From: an uncultured Clostridia bacterium
GTDB lineage: Bacteria; Bacillota; Clostridia; Christensenellales; Borkfalkiaceae
Assembly (NCBI GenBank): GCA_944354085.1
Contig: CALVPW010000042.1
Coordinates: 1 to 12,606 of the forward strand
DNA length: 12,606 nt
Reading direction: 5' to 3'
This document shows, piece by piece, positions 6,715 through 12,598 of this stretch. The notes under the pieces were generated by a model. It saw only the letters and a program-made list of their open reading frames with translations, ran no database searches and had not been told where the DNA came from. Positions within the stretch are counted from its first letter, which is position 1. Every line of letters starts with the position of its first letter. Both the position numbers and the translations under genes were made by a program.

Positions 6715-6733
6715 TGCCGCAGGATACGCGGCA
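6715..6733 (+). other. Hairpin between PFL core and glycyl-radical gene
   Basis: TGCCGC (6715-6720) and GCGGCA (6728-6733) form a perfect 6-bp stem with a 7-nt loop starting two bases after the core's stop codon. No T-tract follows, so it is not a terminator. It may protect or separate the two messages or adjust the subunit ratio. Confidence 0.5.
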
Positions 6734-6759
6734 GAAAAATGCAAAAGGGAGATAAGGAT

Positions 6760-6996
6760 ATGTCAAAGCAACAAGCCGAAAATCTGGTCAACCTGCTCGA
6801 CGCTTACGTGAGCGACGGCGGGTATCATCTCAACGTCAACGTGTTCAACCGCGAGACGCTTCTGGACGCGCAAAAGCATCCCGAAAAGTATCCGCAGCTC
6901 ACCGTGCGCGTGAGCGGGTACGCGGTCAACTTCAACAAGCTCACCAAGGAGCAGCAGGACGACGTCATCGCCCGTACCATCCACGAGAGCCTGTAA
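6760..6996 (+). CDS. grcA: Stand-alone glycyl-radical domain protein (GrcA/YfiD-like small PFL subunit)
   Basis: This 78-aa protein is the C-terminal radical domain of pyruvate formate-lyase made as a separate polypeptide. It contains HLNVNVFNRETL, HPEKYPQLTVRVSGYAV and LTKEQQDDVIARTIHESL, matching the end of PflB and of E. coli GrcA. The radical residue should be Gly53 in RVSGYAV. Residues 6-17 (AENLVNLLDAYV) correspond to the linker just after the point where the core ends, so the two genes together rebuild a full PFL with little lost. ATG 6760 is chosen for AGGGAG at 6746-6751, eight bases upstream; ATG 6739 in frame would add seven residues but lacks a good site. GrcA normally coexists with a complete PFL as a spare part. 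Here the adjacent core has no such domain, so this looks like an obligate subunit activated by PflA. Confidence 0.93.
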   Translation: MSKQQAENLVNLLDAYVSDGGYHLNVNVFNRETLLDAQKHPEKYPQLTVRVSGYAVNFNKLTKEQQDDVIARTIHESL

Positions 6997-7016
6997 AACG
7001 TCGCACGGGTTGCGCA

Positions 7017-7034
7017 TGTATCCGTTTGGATACA
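7017..7034. repeat. Hairpin in the 3' region of the PFL operon
   Basis: TGTATCC (7017-7023) pairs with GGATACA (7028-7034) around GTTT. An outer dyad GCGCAT (7012-7017) with ATGCGC (7049-7054) encloses it. It lies upstream of the real terminator, so it is probably part of the operon's 3' untranslated region. No function is assigned. Confidence 0.35.
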
Positions 7035-7076
7035 AAAAATTGGCAAAAATGCGCCGTCGTGTACCCAAAATGATAC

Positions 7077-7117
7077 CAAAAGAGGCGACTCTACGCAGGG
7101 TAGAGTTGCCTCTTTTT
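7077..7117 (+). terminator. Terminator of the PFL operon, probably bidirectional
   Basis: AGAGGCGACTCTAC (7081-7094) pairs with GTAGAGTTGCCTCT (7100-7113), a 14-bp stem with one G-U pair and a 5-nt loop. It is preceded by AAAA and followed by TTTT. The symmetric flanks allow termination from either side, although no gene is seen on the opposite strand. Confidence 0.92.
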
Positions 7118-7188
7118 GCAGTAGAACAGGAAAAGACGGGGATAGAACGGACGGTTTTTTAAGTAGGGAGGGGACGCCGAACGATAGG

Positions 7189-7238
7189 TTGCGTTTTTTT
7201 GCCGCGCGGCGTATGCTGTAAGCATAAGCGGCGCGCGG
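7189..7238 (+). promoter_or_regulatory. Possible promoter and dyad upstream of the TrhA gene
   Basis: TTGCGT (7189-7194) and TATGCT (7212-7217) are 17 bp apart. The -10 hexamer is itself one arm of the perfect dyad TATGCT-GTA-AGCATA (7212-7226). This is nested in an outer pair CCGCGC (7202-7207) and GCGCGG (7233-7238). If the promoter is real, the dyad could be an operator covering the -10 and start site, or a 5' hairpin. The promoter match is weak. Confidence 0.4.
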
Positions 7239-7280
7239 TCGGCTTTTACGCCGTGCGGACGCGCATCTCGGGAGGCGATC

Positions 7281-7955
7281 ATGCAGACCATGACGAAACA
7301 AATGCAGCGACGGGGATTTTTATCCTTTTATACGCGGGGCGAGGAGATCTTCAACGCCGTATCGCACATCGCGGGCGGCGGGCTCGCGCTCATCTTTTGG
7401 GCGGTGCTGCTCTGGGCGAGCTATCCGGACGGCGTCAGGATGACGGCGGTCTCGCTGTTCGGGTTCGGCGCGGTGACGCTGTACACGATGAGCGCGCTCT
7501 ACCACTTTCTGCCCGACGGACGGGCGAAAGGCGTGTTCCGCATCTTCGACCACTGCACCATCTTTTTGCTCATCGCGGGGACGTATTCGCCGTATTGTAT
7601 GATCGCGTTGGGCGGGATGGCGGGCATCGTCGTCTTTGCCGTGGAATGGGGGTGTGCCGCGGCGGGCATCGTGATGAACGCCGTCGCCATGAACAACAAG
7701 ATCGTCAAAGGCGTCTCGATGGCGCTCTATTGCGTGATGGGCTGGATGGCGCTCTTCGTGTTGCCGCAGCTCGTTTCGGCGCTCACCGCAGCGGAACTCG
7801 CGCTGCTCGTGGCGGGCGGCGTGGCGTATACGGCGGGCATCGCCTTTTTCGCGCTCGGCAAAAAGGTCAAGTGGTTCCATTCGGTATGGCATCTTTTTGA
7901 TATCGCGGGCACGGCGCTGCAATTTGCGGGCATTTTGCTGATGCTGCTTCCCTGA
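7281..7955 (+). CDS. trhA: Hemolysin III/TrhA family membrane protein
   Basis: This 224-aa integral membrane protein of the PAQR/hemolysin III superfamily has about seven hydrophobic segments (roughly 23-47, 52-77, 86-110, 111-136, 143-165, 168-190 and 201-223). The family's metal-site residues are all visible: Ser71 and His75 (SALYHF), Asp90 (RIFDHCTIFLLIAGTYSPY), and His200 and His204 (FHSVWHLFDIAG). E. coli TrhA (YqfA) has been linked to membrane-energy homeostasis and the Bacillus relative to haemolysis; the biochemical activity is uncertain, so the haemolysin name should not be read as evidence of virulence. ATG 7281 follows GGGAGG (7270-7275) with a five-base gap. The gene stands alone, between the PFL operon terminator and a separate promoter for the next gene. 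Confidence 0.93.
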   Translation: MQTMTKQMQRRGFLSFYTRGEEIFNAVSHIAGGGLALIFWAVLLWASYPDGVRMTAVSLFGFGAVTLYTMSALYHFLPDGRAKGVFRIFDHCTIFLLIAGTYSPYCMIALGGMAGIVVFAVEWGCAAAGIVMNAVAMNNKIVKGVSMALYCVMGWMALFVLPQLVSALTAAELALLVAGGVAYTAGIAFFALGKKVKWFHSVWHLFDIAGTALQFAGILLMLLP

Positions 7956-7959
7956 GGCT

Positions 7960-7978
7960 GCGCATGCGCGATTTTTTT
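7960..7978 (+). terminator. Weak terminator-like element after the TrhA gene
   Basis: The short palindrome GCGCATGCGC (7960-7969) is followed by a T-run (7972-7978). The possible stem is only three to four base pairs, so termination may be inefficient and some readthrough into the lipoprotein gene is possible. Confidence 0.35.
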
Positions 7979-7989
7979 CGCCAAAACCC

Positions 7990-8018
7990 TTTACGCGCCC
8001 GCCGCGGTGTGATATAAT
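7990..8018 (+). promoter_or_regulatory. Promoter of the lipoprotein gene, extended -10
   Basis: TTTACG (7990-7995) and a perfect TATAAT (8013-8018) are 17 bp apart, with TGA just before the -10 giving an extended -10. The leader carries a small hairpin (TGCCCG 8038-8043 with CGGGCA 8048-8053) before the ribosome binding site GGGAGG. Confidence 0.82.
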
Positions 8019-8071
8019 CGGTTTTAAGAAAAGGGCGTGCCCGCGCACGGGCAGCCGATCGGGAGGTCAAT

Positions 8072-8947
8072 ATGAAAAAACGCAATGTTTGGATGACGGC
8101 GGGCGCGCTCGCGCTCTCCGCCTGCATGGCGGTGGGGCTCACGGCATGCGGTTCCACCATTTCGGAGGCAAAGCGCATCCGCGGGGACGAGGTGACGGCA
8201 GAGGAATGGGAGGAGGCGCTCTCCGCCGTCTCCCTTACGGCGGGCACCGCGCGCGCCGCAGACGCGGAGGACGCGCTCATCAGCGCCGTGCCGCCGCCCA
8301 ACTTCTCCGTCAAATACGAGGCAAAGAACACCGCTTCGATCGTGCTCGAAAAAAGCGACGCGACGTCGGAAGCAAAATTCTCGCTGGACGTACAGACGTC
8401 CGTCTCGGTGGAAGACCGCAACATACATATCGAGATGAAGTACGACGTCTCCTTGGACGGTTCCGAAGACGTGGTGAAAGCGTTGGAGACGATGACGGAC
8501 GGCGAAGAACTCTCCGCCAAAGGCGAGCTCGAAGCGTATCTCTCCTTTGCGGGGAACGCCGTCGCCGTCTATCTGCAAACGGACGGCGGCTGGAAAAAGT
8601 ACTCCTCCGTCGAGGACGCGTCGGGGATCTCGTCCGTCGTTTTGGGGCAGCTCGAGGCGTGCGTGTCTTTGATGGATTGCAGCGGTTACGCCGCGATGTT
8701 CTCCGCCTTTGAATACAACGACGCGGCGAAGGGCTACGCGCTCAAAGGCGGCGTCGAGGGCGGCGACATGTTCGGCGTCGAGGCAAGTTTCGTCGTCAAG
8801 GTGAAGGACGGAAAGCTCGCCGCCGTCCTCTCCGAAGGCGCGGGCGAGACGGAGATCGCGCTTTTGGGGCTCACCGTTGCAAGCGAGGCGGAAACGGGGC
8901 TCGTGTATAAGTTCGGCGGACAGTCGGTCACCCTTCCCAAGGTATAA
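8072..8947 (+). CDS. Predicted lipoprotein of unknown function
   Basis: This 291-aa exported protein has a type II signal peptide: basic MKKR, a hydrophobic stretch at residues 6-22, and the lipobox LTAC with Cys26 as the predicted lipid-modified residue. The mature protein is acidic and mostly alternating hydrophobic/polar strands, for example FSVKYEAKNTASIVLEK, GELEAYLSFAGNAVAVYLQT and DGKLAAVLSEGAGETEIALL. This suggests a beta-rich fold of the general kind seen in LolA/LppX-like or other cell-surface lipoproteins, but I do not recognise a family. The start is supported by GGGAGG five bases upstream. It is monocistronic, with its own extended -10 promoter and no convincing partner gene. It would sit on the outer face of the cytoplasmic membrane. 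No catalytic motif is visible. Confidence 0.85.
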   Translation: MKKRNVWMTAGALALSACMAVGLTACGSTISEAKRIRGDEVTAEEWEEALSAVSLTAGTARAADAEDALISAVPPPNFSVKYEAKNTASIVLEKSDATSEAKFSLDVQTSVSVEDRNIHIEMKYDVSLDGSEDVVKALETMTDGEELSAKGELEAYLSFAGNAVAVYLQTDGGWKKYSSVEDASGISSVVLGQLEACVSLMDCSGYAAMFSAFEYNDAAKGYALKGGVEGGDMFGVEASFVVKVKDGKLAAVLSEGAGETEIALLGLTVASEAETGLVYKFGGQSVTLPKV

Positions 8948-8953
8948 AAAGAA

Positions 8954-8997
8954 CTTTTTACAAGTTTTTTACACGATCGTGCGGAATTTTTTACAAG
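8954..8997. repeat. Phased T-tract direct repeats
   Basis: Three copies of an 11-bp unit of the form TTTTTTACA(A/C)G begin at 8954 (first base C), 8965 and 8987, so the spacing is 11 and 22 bp. The second and third copies extend into imperfect repeats containing TCGTG. The palindrome CACGATCGTG (8972-8981) lies between them. Such helix-phased T-tracts suggest curved DNA or repeated protein sites just upstream of the candidate small-RNA promoter. Confidence 0.6.
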
Positions 8998-9001
8998 GTC
9001 G

Positions 9002-9010
9002 TGGTATCAT
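9002..9010 (+). promoter_or_regulatory. Extended -10 promoter for a candidate small RNA
   Basis: TGGTATCAT (9002-9010) is an extended -10 element. The expected -35 position near 8982-8987 (CGGAAT) matches poorly, so activity may depend on the extended -10, on the phased T-tracts upstream, or on an activator. Confidence 0.5.
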
Positions 9011-9015
9011 AGACG

Positions 9016-9109
9016 TGTAAGAACAAGCGCGCATCGCGTTGCAGGGGGAAACTTGTAACGATGGTCATGCCCCGCGTCGGCTCGGAAAGAGGCGGCGCGG
9101 GGTTTTTTT
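9016..9109 (+). ncRNA. Candidate small RNA of about 93 nt
   Basis: A promoter element and a strong terminator bracket this stretch. It contains no plausible ORF: the ATG at 9061 lacks a properly spaced ribosome binding site and runs through the terminator. Possible internal pairings are ACAAG (9022-9026) with CTTGT (9052-9056), or the alternative GTTGCA with TGTAAC flanking GGGGGAAACT. The terminator hairpin forms the 3' half. The next gene, tex, has its own promoter after this terminator, so the unit appears independent rather than a tex leader. It does not match the SRP RNA, 6S RNA or riboswitch patterns I know. The exact 5' end is estimated. Confidence 0.5.
9070..9109 (+). terminator. Strong terminator of the candidate small RNA
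   Basis: CCCCGCGTCG (9070-9079) pairs with CGGCGCGGGG (9093-9102), with one G-U pair, and CTC/GAG pair again inside the loop. A run of seven T follows directly (9103-9109). Confidence 0.9.
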
Positions 9110-9119
9110 GCGTTTTGTC

Positions 9120-9148
9120 TTGCCAAACGCCTCGGAATATGGTATAAT
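9120..9148 (+). promoter_or_regulatory. Promoter of tex
   Basis: TTGCCA (9120-9125) and a perfect TATAAT (9143-9148) are 17 bp apart, 29 bases before the tex start codon. The leader is short. Confidence 0.88.
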
Positions 9149-9177
9149 CCTTCGGTACTACGAACAGGGAGAACGAT

Positions 9178-11346
9178 ATGCAGAGCATTCCCGAACTGCT
9201 TGCCGAAGAACTCGGTCAGCGCAAAGATCACGTCGAGAACGTGATCACGCTTTTGGACGAGGGCAATACCGTGCCCTTCATCGCCCGTTACCGCAAGGAG
9301 ATGCACGGCGCGATGGACGATCAGACGATCCGCACCCTTGCAGACCGCCTTGCGTATCTGCGCAATCTCGAAGCGCGCAGGCAGGAAGTCAAAACGTCCG
9401 TGGAAAATCAGGGCAAACTGACAAAGGAGCTTGCCGCCGCCATCGACGAGGCGAAAACGCTCGCCGAGGTGGAGGACTTGTACCGTCCGTATAAGCAAAA
9501 ACGGCGCACCCGCGCCACCGTCGCCCGCGAAAAGGGGCTTGCGCCGCTCGCGGAGCTCTTGTACGCGCAGGCGCCCGACTGCCCTTCGCCCGCGGAGGCG
9601 GCGAAGGCGTTCGTCGATCCCGAAAAGGGCGTCGCGAGCGCGGAAGAGGCCCTTGCGGGCGCGTCCGATATCGTTGCCGAGACCGTCTCCGACGACGCGG
9701 ACGTGCGCAAAGATCTGCGCGAGCTGTACATGCGCTGGGCGGACGTCGTCTCCGTGGCGGCGAAAAAAGATCCCGAAGATACCGTTTACCGCAATTATTA
9801 CGCCTTCTCTTCCCCCGTCGATAAGATCCAAGGGCATCAGGTGCTCGCCGTCAACCGCGGGGAGCGGGAGGAGGTGCTCAAAGTCAGCGTCGTCATCAAC
9901 CGCGACGTGGCGCTCGGCGCGGTGCGCCGCCGCGTCGTCAAAAAGAAGTGCGCTTCCACGGAATTCGTGGAAGCCGCCGCAGCCGACGCGTACGACCGCC
10001 TCATCGCGCCCTCGATGGAGCGCGAGATCCGCGCCGCCCTCACCGAAACGGCGAGCGAGGGGGCGATCGGACAGTTCGCGCTCAACTTAAAGCCGCTTTT
10101 GATGCAGCCGCCCGTCAAGGGCTTCGTCACGATGGGGCTGGATCCCGGGTACCGCATGGGCTGCAAGGTTGCTGTGGTGGACGCTACGGGCAAGGTGCTC
10201 GATACCACCGTCGTCTATCCCACGCACGGCGAGCGGCAGAAGGCGGAGTGCATCCGCACGCTTGCGGCGCTCGTCAAAAAACACGGCGTCAAACACATCG
10301 CCATCGGCAACGGCACCGCGAGCCGCGAGACCGAGCAGATGACGGTGGAGCTCATCGCCTCGCTCGGCAGCGGCGCGGGCGTCTCTTACGCCATCGTCAA
10401 CGAGGCGGGCGCGTCCGTCTATTCGGCGTCGCCGCTCGCCGCGCAGGAATTTCCCGATTTCGACGTCAACCTGCGTTCCGCCGTCTCCATCGCCCGCCGC
10501 CTGCAAGATCCGCTCGCGGAACTCGTCAAGATCGACCCCAAGTCCATCGGCGTGGGGCAGTACCAGCACGACATGCCCGAAAAGCGGCTCACCGAGGCGC
10601 TGGACGGCGTTGTGGAGGATTGCGTGAACGCGGTCGGCGTCGACGTGAACACGGCTTCCGCGCCCCTTCTGGCGCGCGTGGCGGGGCTGAACGCGGGCGT
10701 GGCGCAGAACGTCGTCCGCTACCGTGAGGAGAACGGGCTCTTCCGTTCGCGCAAACAGCTCTTGAAGGTGCCCAAGCTCGGCGCCAAGGCGTACGAGCAG
10801 TGCGCGGGATTTTTGCGCGTGCCCGAGAGCGACGAGATCCTCGACCGCACCGCCGTGCATCCCGAGAGCTACGCGGCAGCGGAGAAGCTGCTCTCCATCT
10901 GCGGCTATACCGCGGAGGACGTGCGCGAGGGCAGGCTCGGCGAGCTCAAAGAGCGCCTTAAAAAATACGGCGTGGCGCGCGCAGCCGAGGCGTGCGGCGT
11001 GGGCGTTCCCACCCTCAGCGACGTGGCGCAGGAACTCGTAAAACCGGGGCGCGACCCGCGCGACGAGCTGCCGCCGCCCCTTCTTCGGACGGACGTTCTG
11101 GAGATCAAGGACTTAAAGGCGGGGATGGAGCTCAAAGGCACCGTCCGCAACGTCATCGACTTTGGCGCGTTCGTCGATATCGGCGTGCATCAGGACGGGC
11201 TCGTGCACATCTCGCAGATCTGCGATAAATACATCCGTCATCCCTCCGAGGTGCTCTCGGTGGGGGACGTGGTCACCGTATGGGTGAAAGAGGTGGACGA
11301 AAAGAAGAAGCGCATTTCGCTCACCATGAAGCGCCCCAAAAAGTAA
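9178..11346 (+). CDS. tex: Tex family S1 RNA-binding transcription accessory protein
   Basis: This 722-aa protein is the usual length for Tex, a conserved nucleic-acid-binding factor related to eukaryotic Spt6. The N-terminal helical part contains EEGNTVPFIARYRKE-like sequence (DEGNTVPFIARYRKEMHG) and VEDLYRPYKQKRRTRA. A YqgF/RNase H-like domain starts around residue 318 (MGLDPGYRMGCKVAVVD, Asp322). GVGQYQHDM at about 459-467 is a family signature. The helix-hairpin-helix repeats lie at about 485-548 (NTASAPLLARVAGL, FRSRKQLLKVPKLG). The C-terminal S1 domain is at about 647-719 (GTVRNVIDFGAFVDIG, DGLVHISQ, KKRISLTMK). ATG 9178 has AGGGAG six bases upstream. It has its own promoter and terminator. 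The cellular role is thought to be transcription- or RNA-related and is cytoplasmic. Confidence 0.97.
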   Translation: MQSIPELLAEELGQRKDHVENVITLLDEGNTVPFIARYRKEMHGAMDDQTIRTLADRLAYLRNLEARRQEVKTSVENQGKLTKELAAAIDEAKTLAEVEDLYRPYKQKRRTRATVAREKGLAPLAELLYAQAPDCPSPAEAAKAFVDPEKGVASAEEALAGASDIVAETVSDDADVRKDLRELYMRWADVVSVAAKKDPEDTVYRNYYAFSSPVDKIQGHQVLAVNRGEREEVLKVSVVINRDVALGAVRRRVVKKKCASTEFVEAAAADAYDRLIAPSMEREIRAALTETASEGAIGQFALNLKPLLMQPPVKGFVTMGLDPGYRMGCKVAVVDATGKVLDTTVVYPTHGERQKAECIRTLAALVKKHGVKHIAIGNGTASRETEQMTVELIASLGSGAGVSYAIVNEAGASVYSASPLAAQEFPDFDVNLRSAVSIARRLQDPLAELVKIDPKSIGVGQYQHDMPEKRLTEALDGVVEDCVNAVGVDVNTASAPLLARVAGLNAGVAQNVVRYREENGLFRSRKQLLKVPKLGAKAYEQCAGFLRVPESDEILDRTAVHPESYAAAEKLLSICGYTAEDVREGRLGELKERLKKYGVARAAEACGVGVPTLSDVAQELVKPGRDPRDELPPPLLRTDVLEIKDLKAGMELKGTVRNVIDFGAFVDIGVHQDGLVHISQICDKYIRHPSEVLSVGDVVTVWVKEVDEKKKRISLTMKRPKK

Positions 11347-11354
11347 AAAAAAGC

Positions 11355-11382
11355 GCGCGCGGCGGGGAGCCGCGCGTCTTTT
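11355..11382 (+). terminator. Terminator after tex
   Basis: CGCGCGGC (11356-11363) pairs perfectly with GCCGCGCG (11369-11376) around a GGGGA loop, followed by TCTTTT. It lies in the 51-bp gap before cysK, where no clear promoter is visible, so cysK may depend partly on readthrough. Confidence 0.82.
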
Positions 11383-11397
11383 CAAAGGGAGGCATGT

Positions 11398-12321
11398 ATG
11401 GCACTTTTTTCGTCCGTGGCAGACATGGTAGGGGGAACGCCCCTCTTAAAACTTGAACGGTACGCCGCGGCGCGCGCGCTCAAAGCGCAGCTTTACGCCA
11501 AATTGGAGCAGTTCAATCCCGCGGGCAGCGCCAAAGACCGCGTCGCCGCGTCCATGATCGCCGCCGCCGAGGCGGCGGGCAAACTGCGCGCGGGGAGCAC
11601 GATCGTCGAGCCCACGTCGGGCAATACGGGTATCGGGCTGGCGGCGATCGCCCGCGCCAAGGGGTACCGCGTCGTGCTCACCATGCCCGAGACGATGAGC
11701 GCCGAGCGGCGCAGCCTGCTGAAGGCGTACGGGGCGGAGATCGTTCTGACTCCCGCGGCGGAGGGGATGGCGGGCGCCATCCGCCGCGCGGCGGAACTTG
11801 CCGCCGCCACGCCGGACAGTTTTATCCCCGATCAGTTCTCCAATCCCGCCAATCCCGCGGCGCATTACGAGACGACGGGCCCCGAGATCTGGCGCGATCT
11901 CGACGGCAAGGTGGACGCCTTCGTCGCCGCGGTGGGAACGGGCGGCACGATCACGGGCGTCGGGCGGTACTTAAAGGCGCGCGCCGCCGTGTATATCGCC
12001 GCCGTCGAGCCGTCCGGCTCGCCCGTGCTTTCGGGCGGGAAGGCGGGCGCGCATCAGATCCAGGGCATCGGCGCGGGCTTCGTGCCCGCCGTGCTGGATA
12101 CGGGGATCTACGACGAGGTGTTCGCCGTCTCCGACGACGACGCGTTCGCATATGCCCGTGCGGTGGGACGCGAAGAGGGCGTGCTCGTCGGCATCTCTTC
12201 GGGCGCGGCGCTGTGCGCCGCAACGCAGCTCGCGGCGCGCAGGCAGTTCGCGGGAAAGCGCATCGTCGTCCTCTTTCCCGACGGCGCAGACCGTTACCTT
12301 TCCACCCGCCTGTTCGGATAA
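11398..12321 (+). CDS. cysK: Cysteine synthase (O-acetylserine sulfhydrylase)
   Basis: This 307-aa PLP enzyme makes L-cysteine from O-acetylserine and sulfide in the cytoplasm. The Schiff-base lysine is Lys46 (NPAGSAKDRVA). The substrate loop TSGNTGIGLA, the PLP phosphate-binding GTGGTITGVGRYL, and GISSGAAL near the C-terminus are all present. The protein ends FPDGADRYLSTRLFG, as typical of CysK. IQGIGAGFVP is another family signature. The length matches CysK (about 305-325), with no CBS domain or fusion. The start at 11398 follows AGGGAGG (11386-11392) with five bases between. It is downstream of tex but separated by a terminator; no T-box or other leader element fits in the short gap. CysM or a cystathionine beta-synthase-like enzyme is a less likely alternative. 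Confidence 0.95.
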   Translation: MALFSSVADMVGGTPLLKLERYAAARALKAQLYAKLEQFNPAGSAKDRVAASMIAAAEAAGKLRAGSTIVEPTSGNTGIGLAAIARAKGYRVVLTMPETMSAERRSLLKAYGAEIVLTPAAEGMAGAIRRAAELAAATPDSFIPDQFSNPANPAAHYETTGPEIWRDLDGKVDAFVAAVGTGGTITGVGRYLKARAAVYIAAVEPSGSPVLSGGKAGAHQIQGIGAGFVPAVLDTGIYDEVFAVSDDDAFAYARAVGREEGVLVGISSGAALCAATQLAARRQFAGKRIVVLFPDGADRYLSTRLFG

Positions 12322-12325
12322 CGCC

Positions 12326-12363
12326 GCCGCCCGCGGCATGCCTTGCGGGCGGCTTTATATTTT
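12326..12363 (+). terminator. Terminator after cysK
   Basis: GCCGCCCGC (12326-12334) pairs with GCGGGCGGC (12345-12353); the loop contains GGCATGCC. TTTATATTTT follows. The next 90 bases up to the tRNA promoter hold only a small dyad (ATCTTG 12380-12385 with CAAGAT 12397-12402) and an A/T-rich stretch; I see no gene there. Confidence 0.85.
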
Positions 12364-12456
12364 GGCGTTCGGTCTCATGATCTTGGCGGCGCTGCGCAAG
12401 ATAAGAGCGGCGGCAAAAAAATTCTTAAAAAATTTTCGAACGGCGGGAAAAAACGC

Positions 12457-12485
12457 TTGCTTTTGTCTGCGGGATATGGTATAGT
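12457..12485 (+). promoter_or_regulatory. Promoter of the tRNA-Val gene
   Basis: TTGCTT (12457-12462) and TATAGT (12480-12485) are 17 bp apart, 14 bases before the mature 5' end of the tRNA. An A/T-rich stretch (about 12414-12437) lies upstream and could help as an UP-like element. Confidence 0.75.
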
Positions 12486-12499
12486 ATTCAAGCAAGTTC

Positions 12500-12575
12500 G
12501 GAAGCATAGCTCAGCTGGGAGAGCATCTGCCTTACAAGCAGAGGGTCACAGGTTCGAGCCCTGTTGTTTCCACCA
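12500..12575 (+). tRNA. tRNA-Val (anticodon UAC)
   Basis: A complete 76-nt cloverleaf. The acceptor arms are GGAAGCA and TGTTTCC (one G-U pair). The D-arm is GCTC-AGCTGGGA-GAGC. The anticodon stem TCTGC/GCAGA carries loop CTTACAA, so the anticodon is TAC, decoding GUA and other Val codons. The T-arm is ACAGG-TTCGAGC-CCTGT. The discriminator is A, and CCA is encoded at 12573-12575. Confidence 0.97.
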
Positions 12576-12598
12576 GCACAGCGCGGAATCATAATTAT

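Noticed and set aside
6700..6760. The PFL split is a sequencing frameshift
   Set aside because: The core ends at a proper stop at the domain border. There is a 46-bp noncoding gap with a hairpin, and the small gene has its own well-spaced ribosome binding site and start codon. One base change would not restore a single normal protein.
4593..6791. Long open frame (732 codons) on the minus strand opposite the PFL core
   Set aside because: It is a shadow of a GC-rich coding gene: it lies opposite highly conserved PFL sequence, has low-complexity composition rich in Arg, Val, Asp and His, and has no recognisable domain.
9070..9102. SRP RNA (scRNA) apical-loop resemblance (GGCTCGGAAAGAGG)
   Set aside because: It shares only a GGAA-type loop. 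The conserved SRP GGTCCGGAAGGAAGCAGC core is absent, and the hairpin with seven T is simply a terminator.
9061..9175. Small ORF from ATG 9061 running through the terminator
   Set aside because: The purine-rich stretch is too far upstream to act as a ribosome binding site, and the frame runs across a strong intrinsic terminator and into the tex promoter.
12343..12594. ORF spanning the region after cysK
   Set aside because: It starts inside the cysK terminator and reads straight through the tRNA-Val gene.
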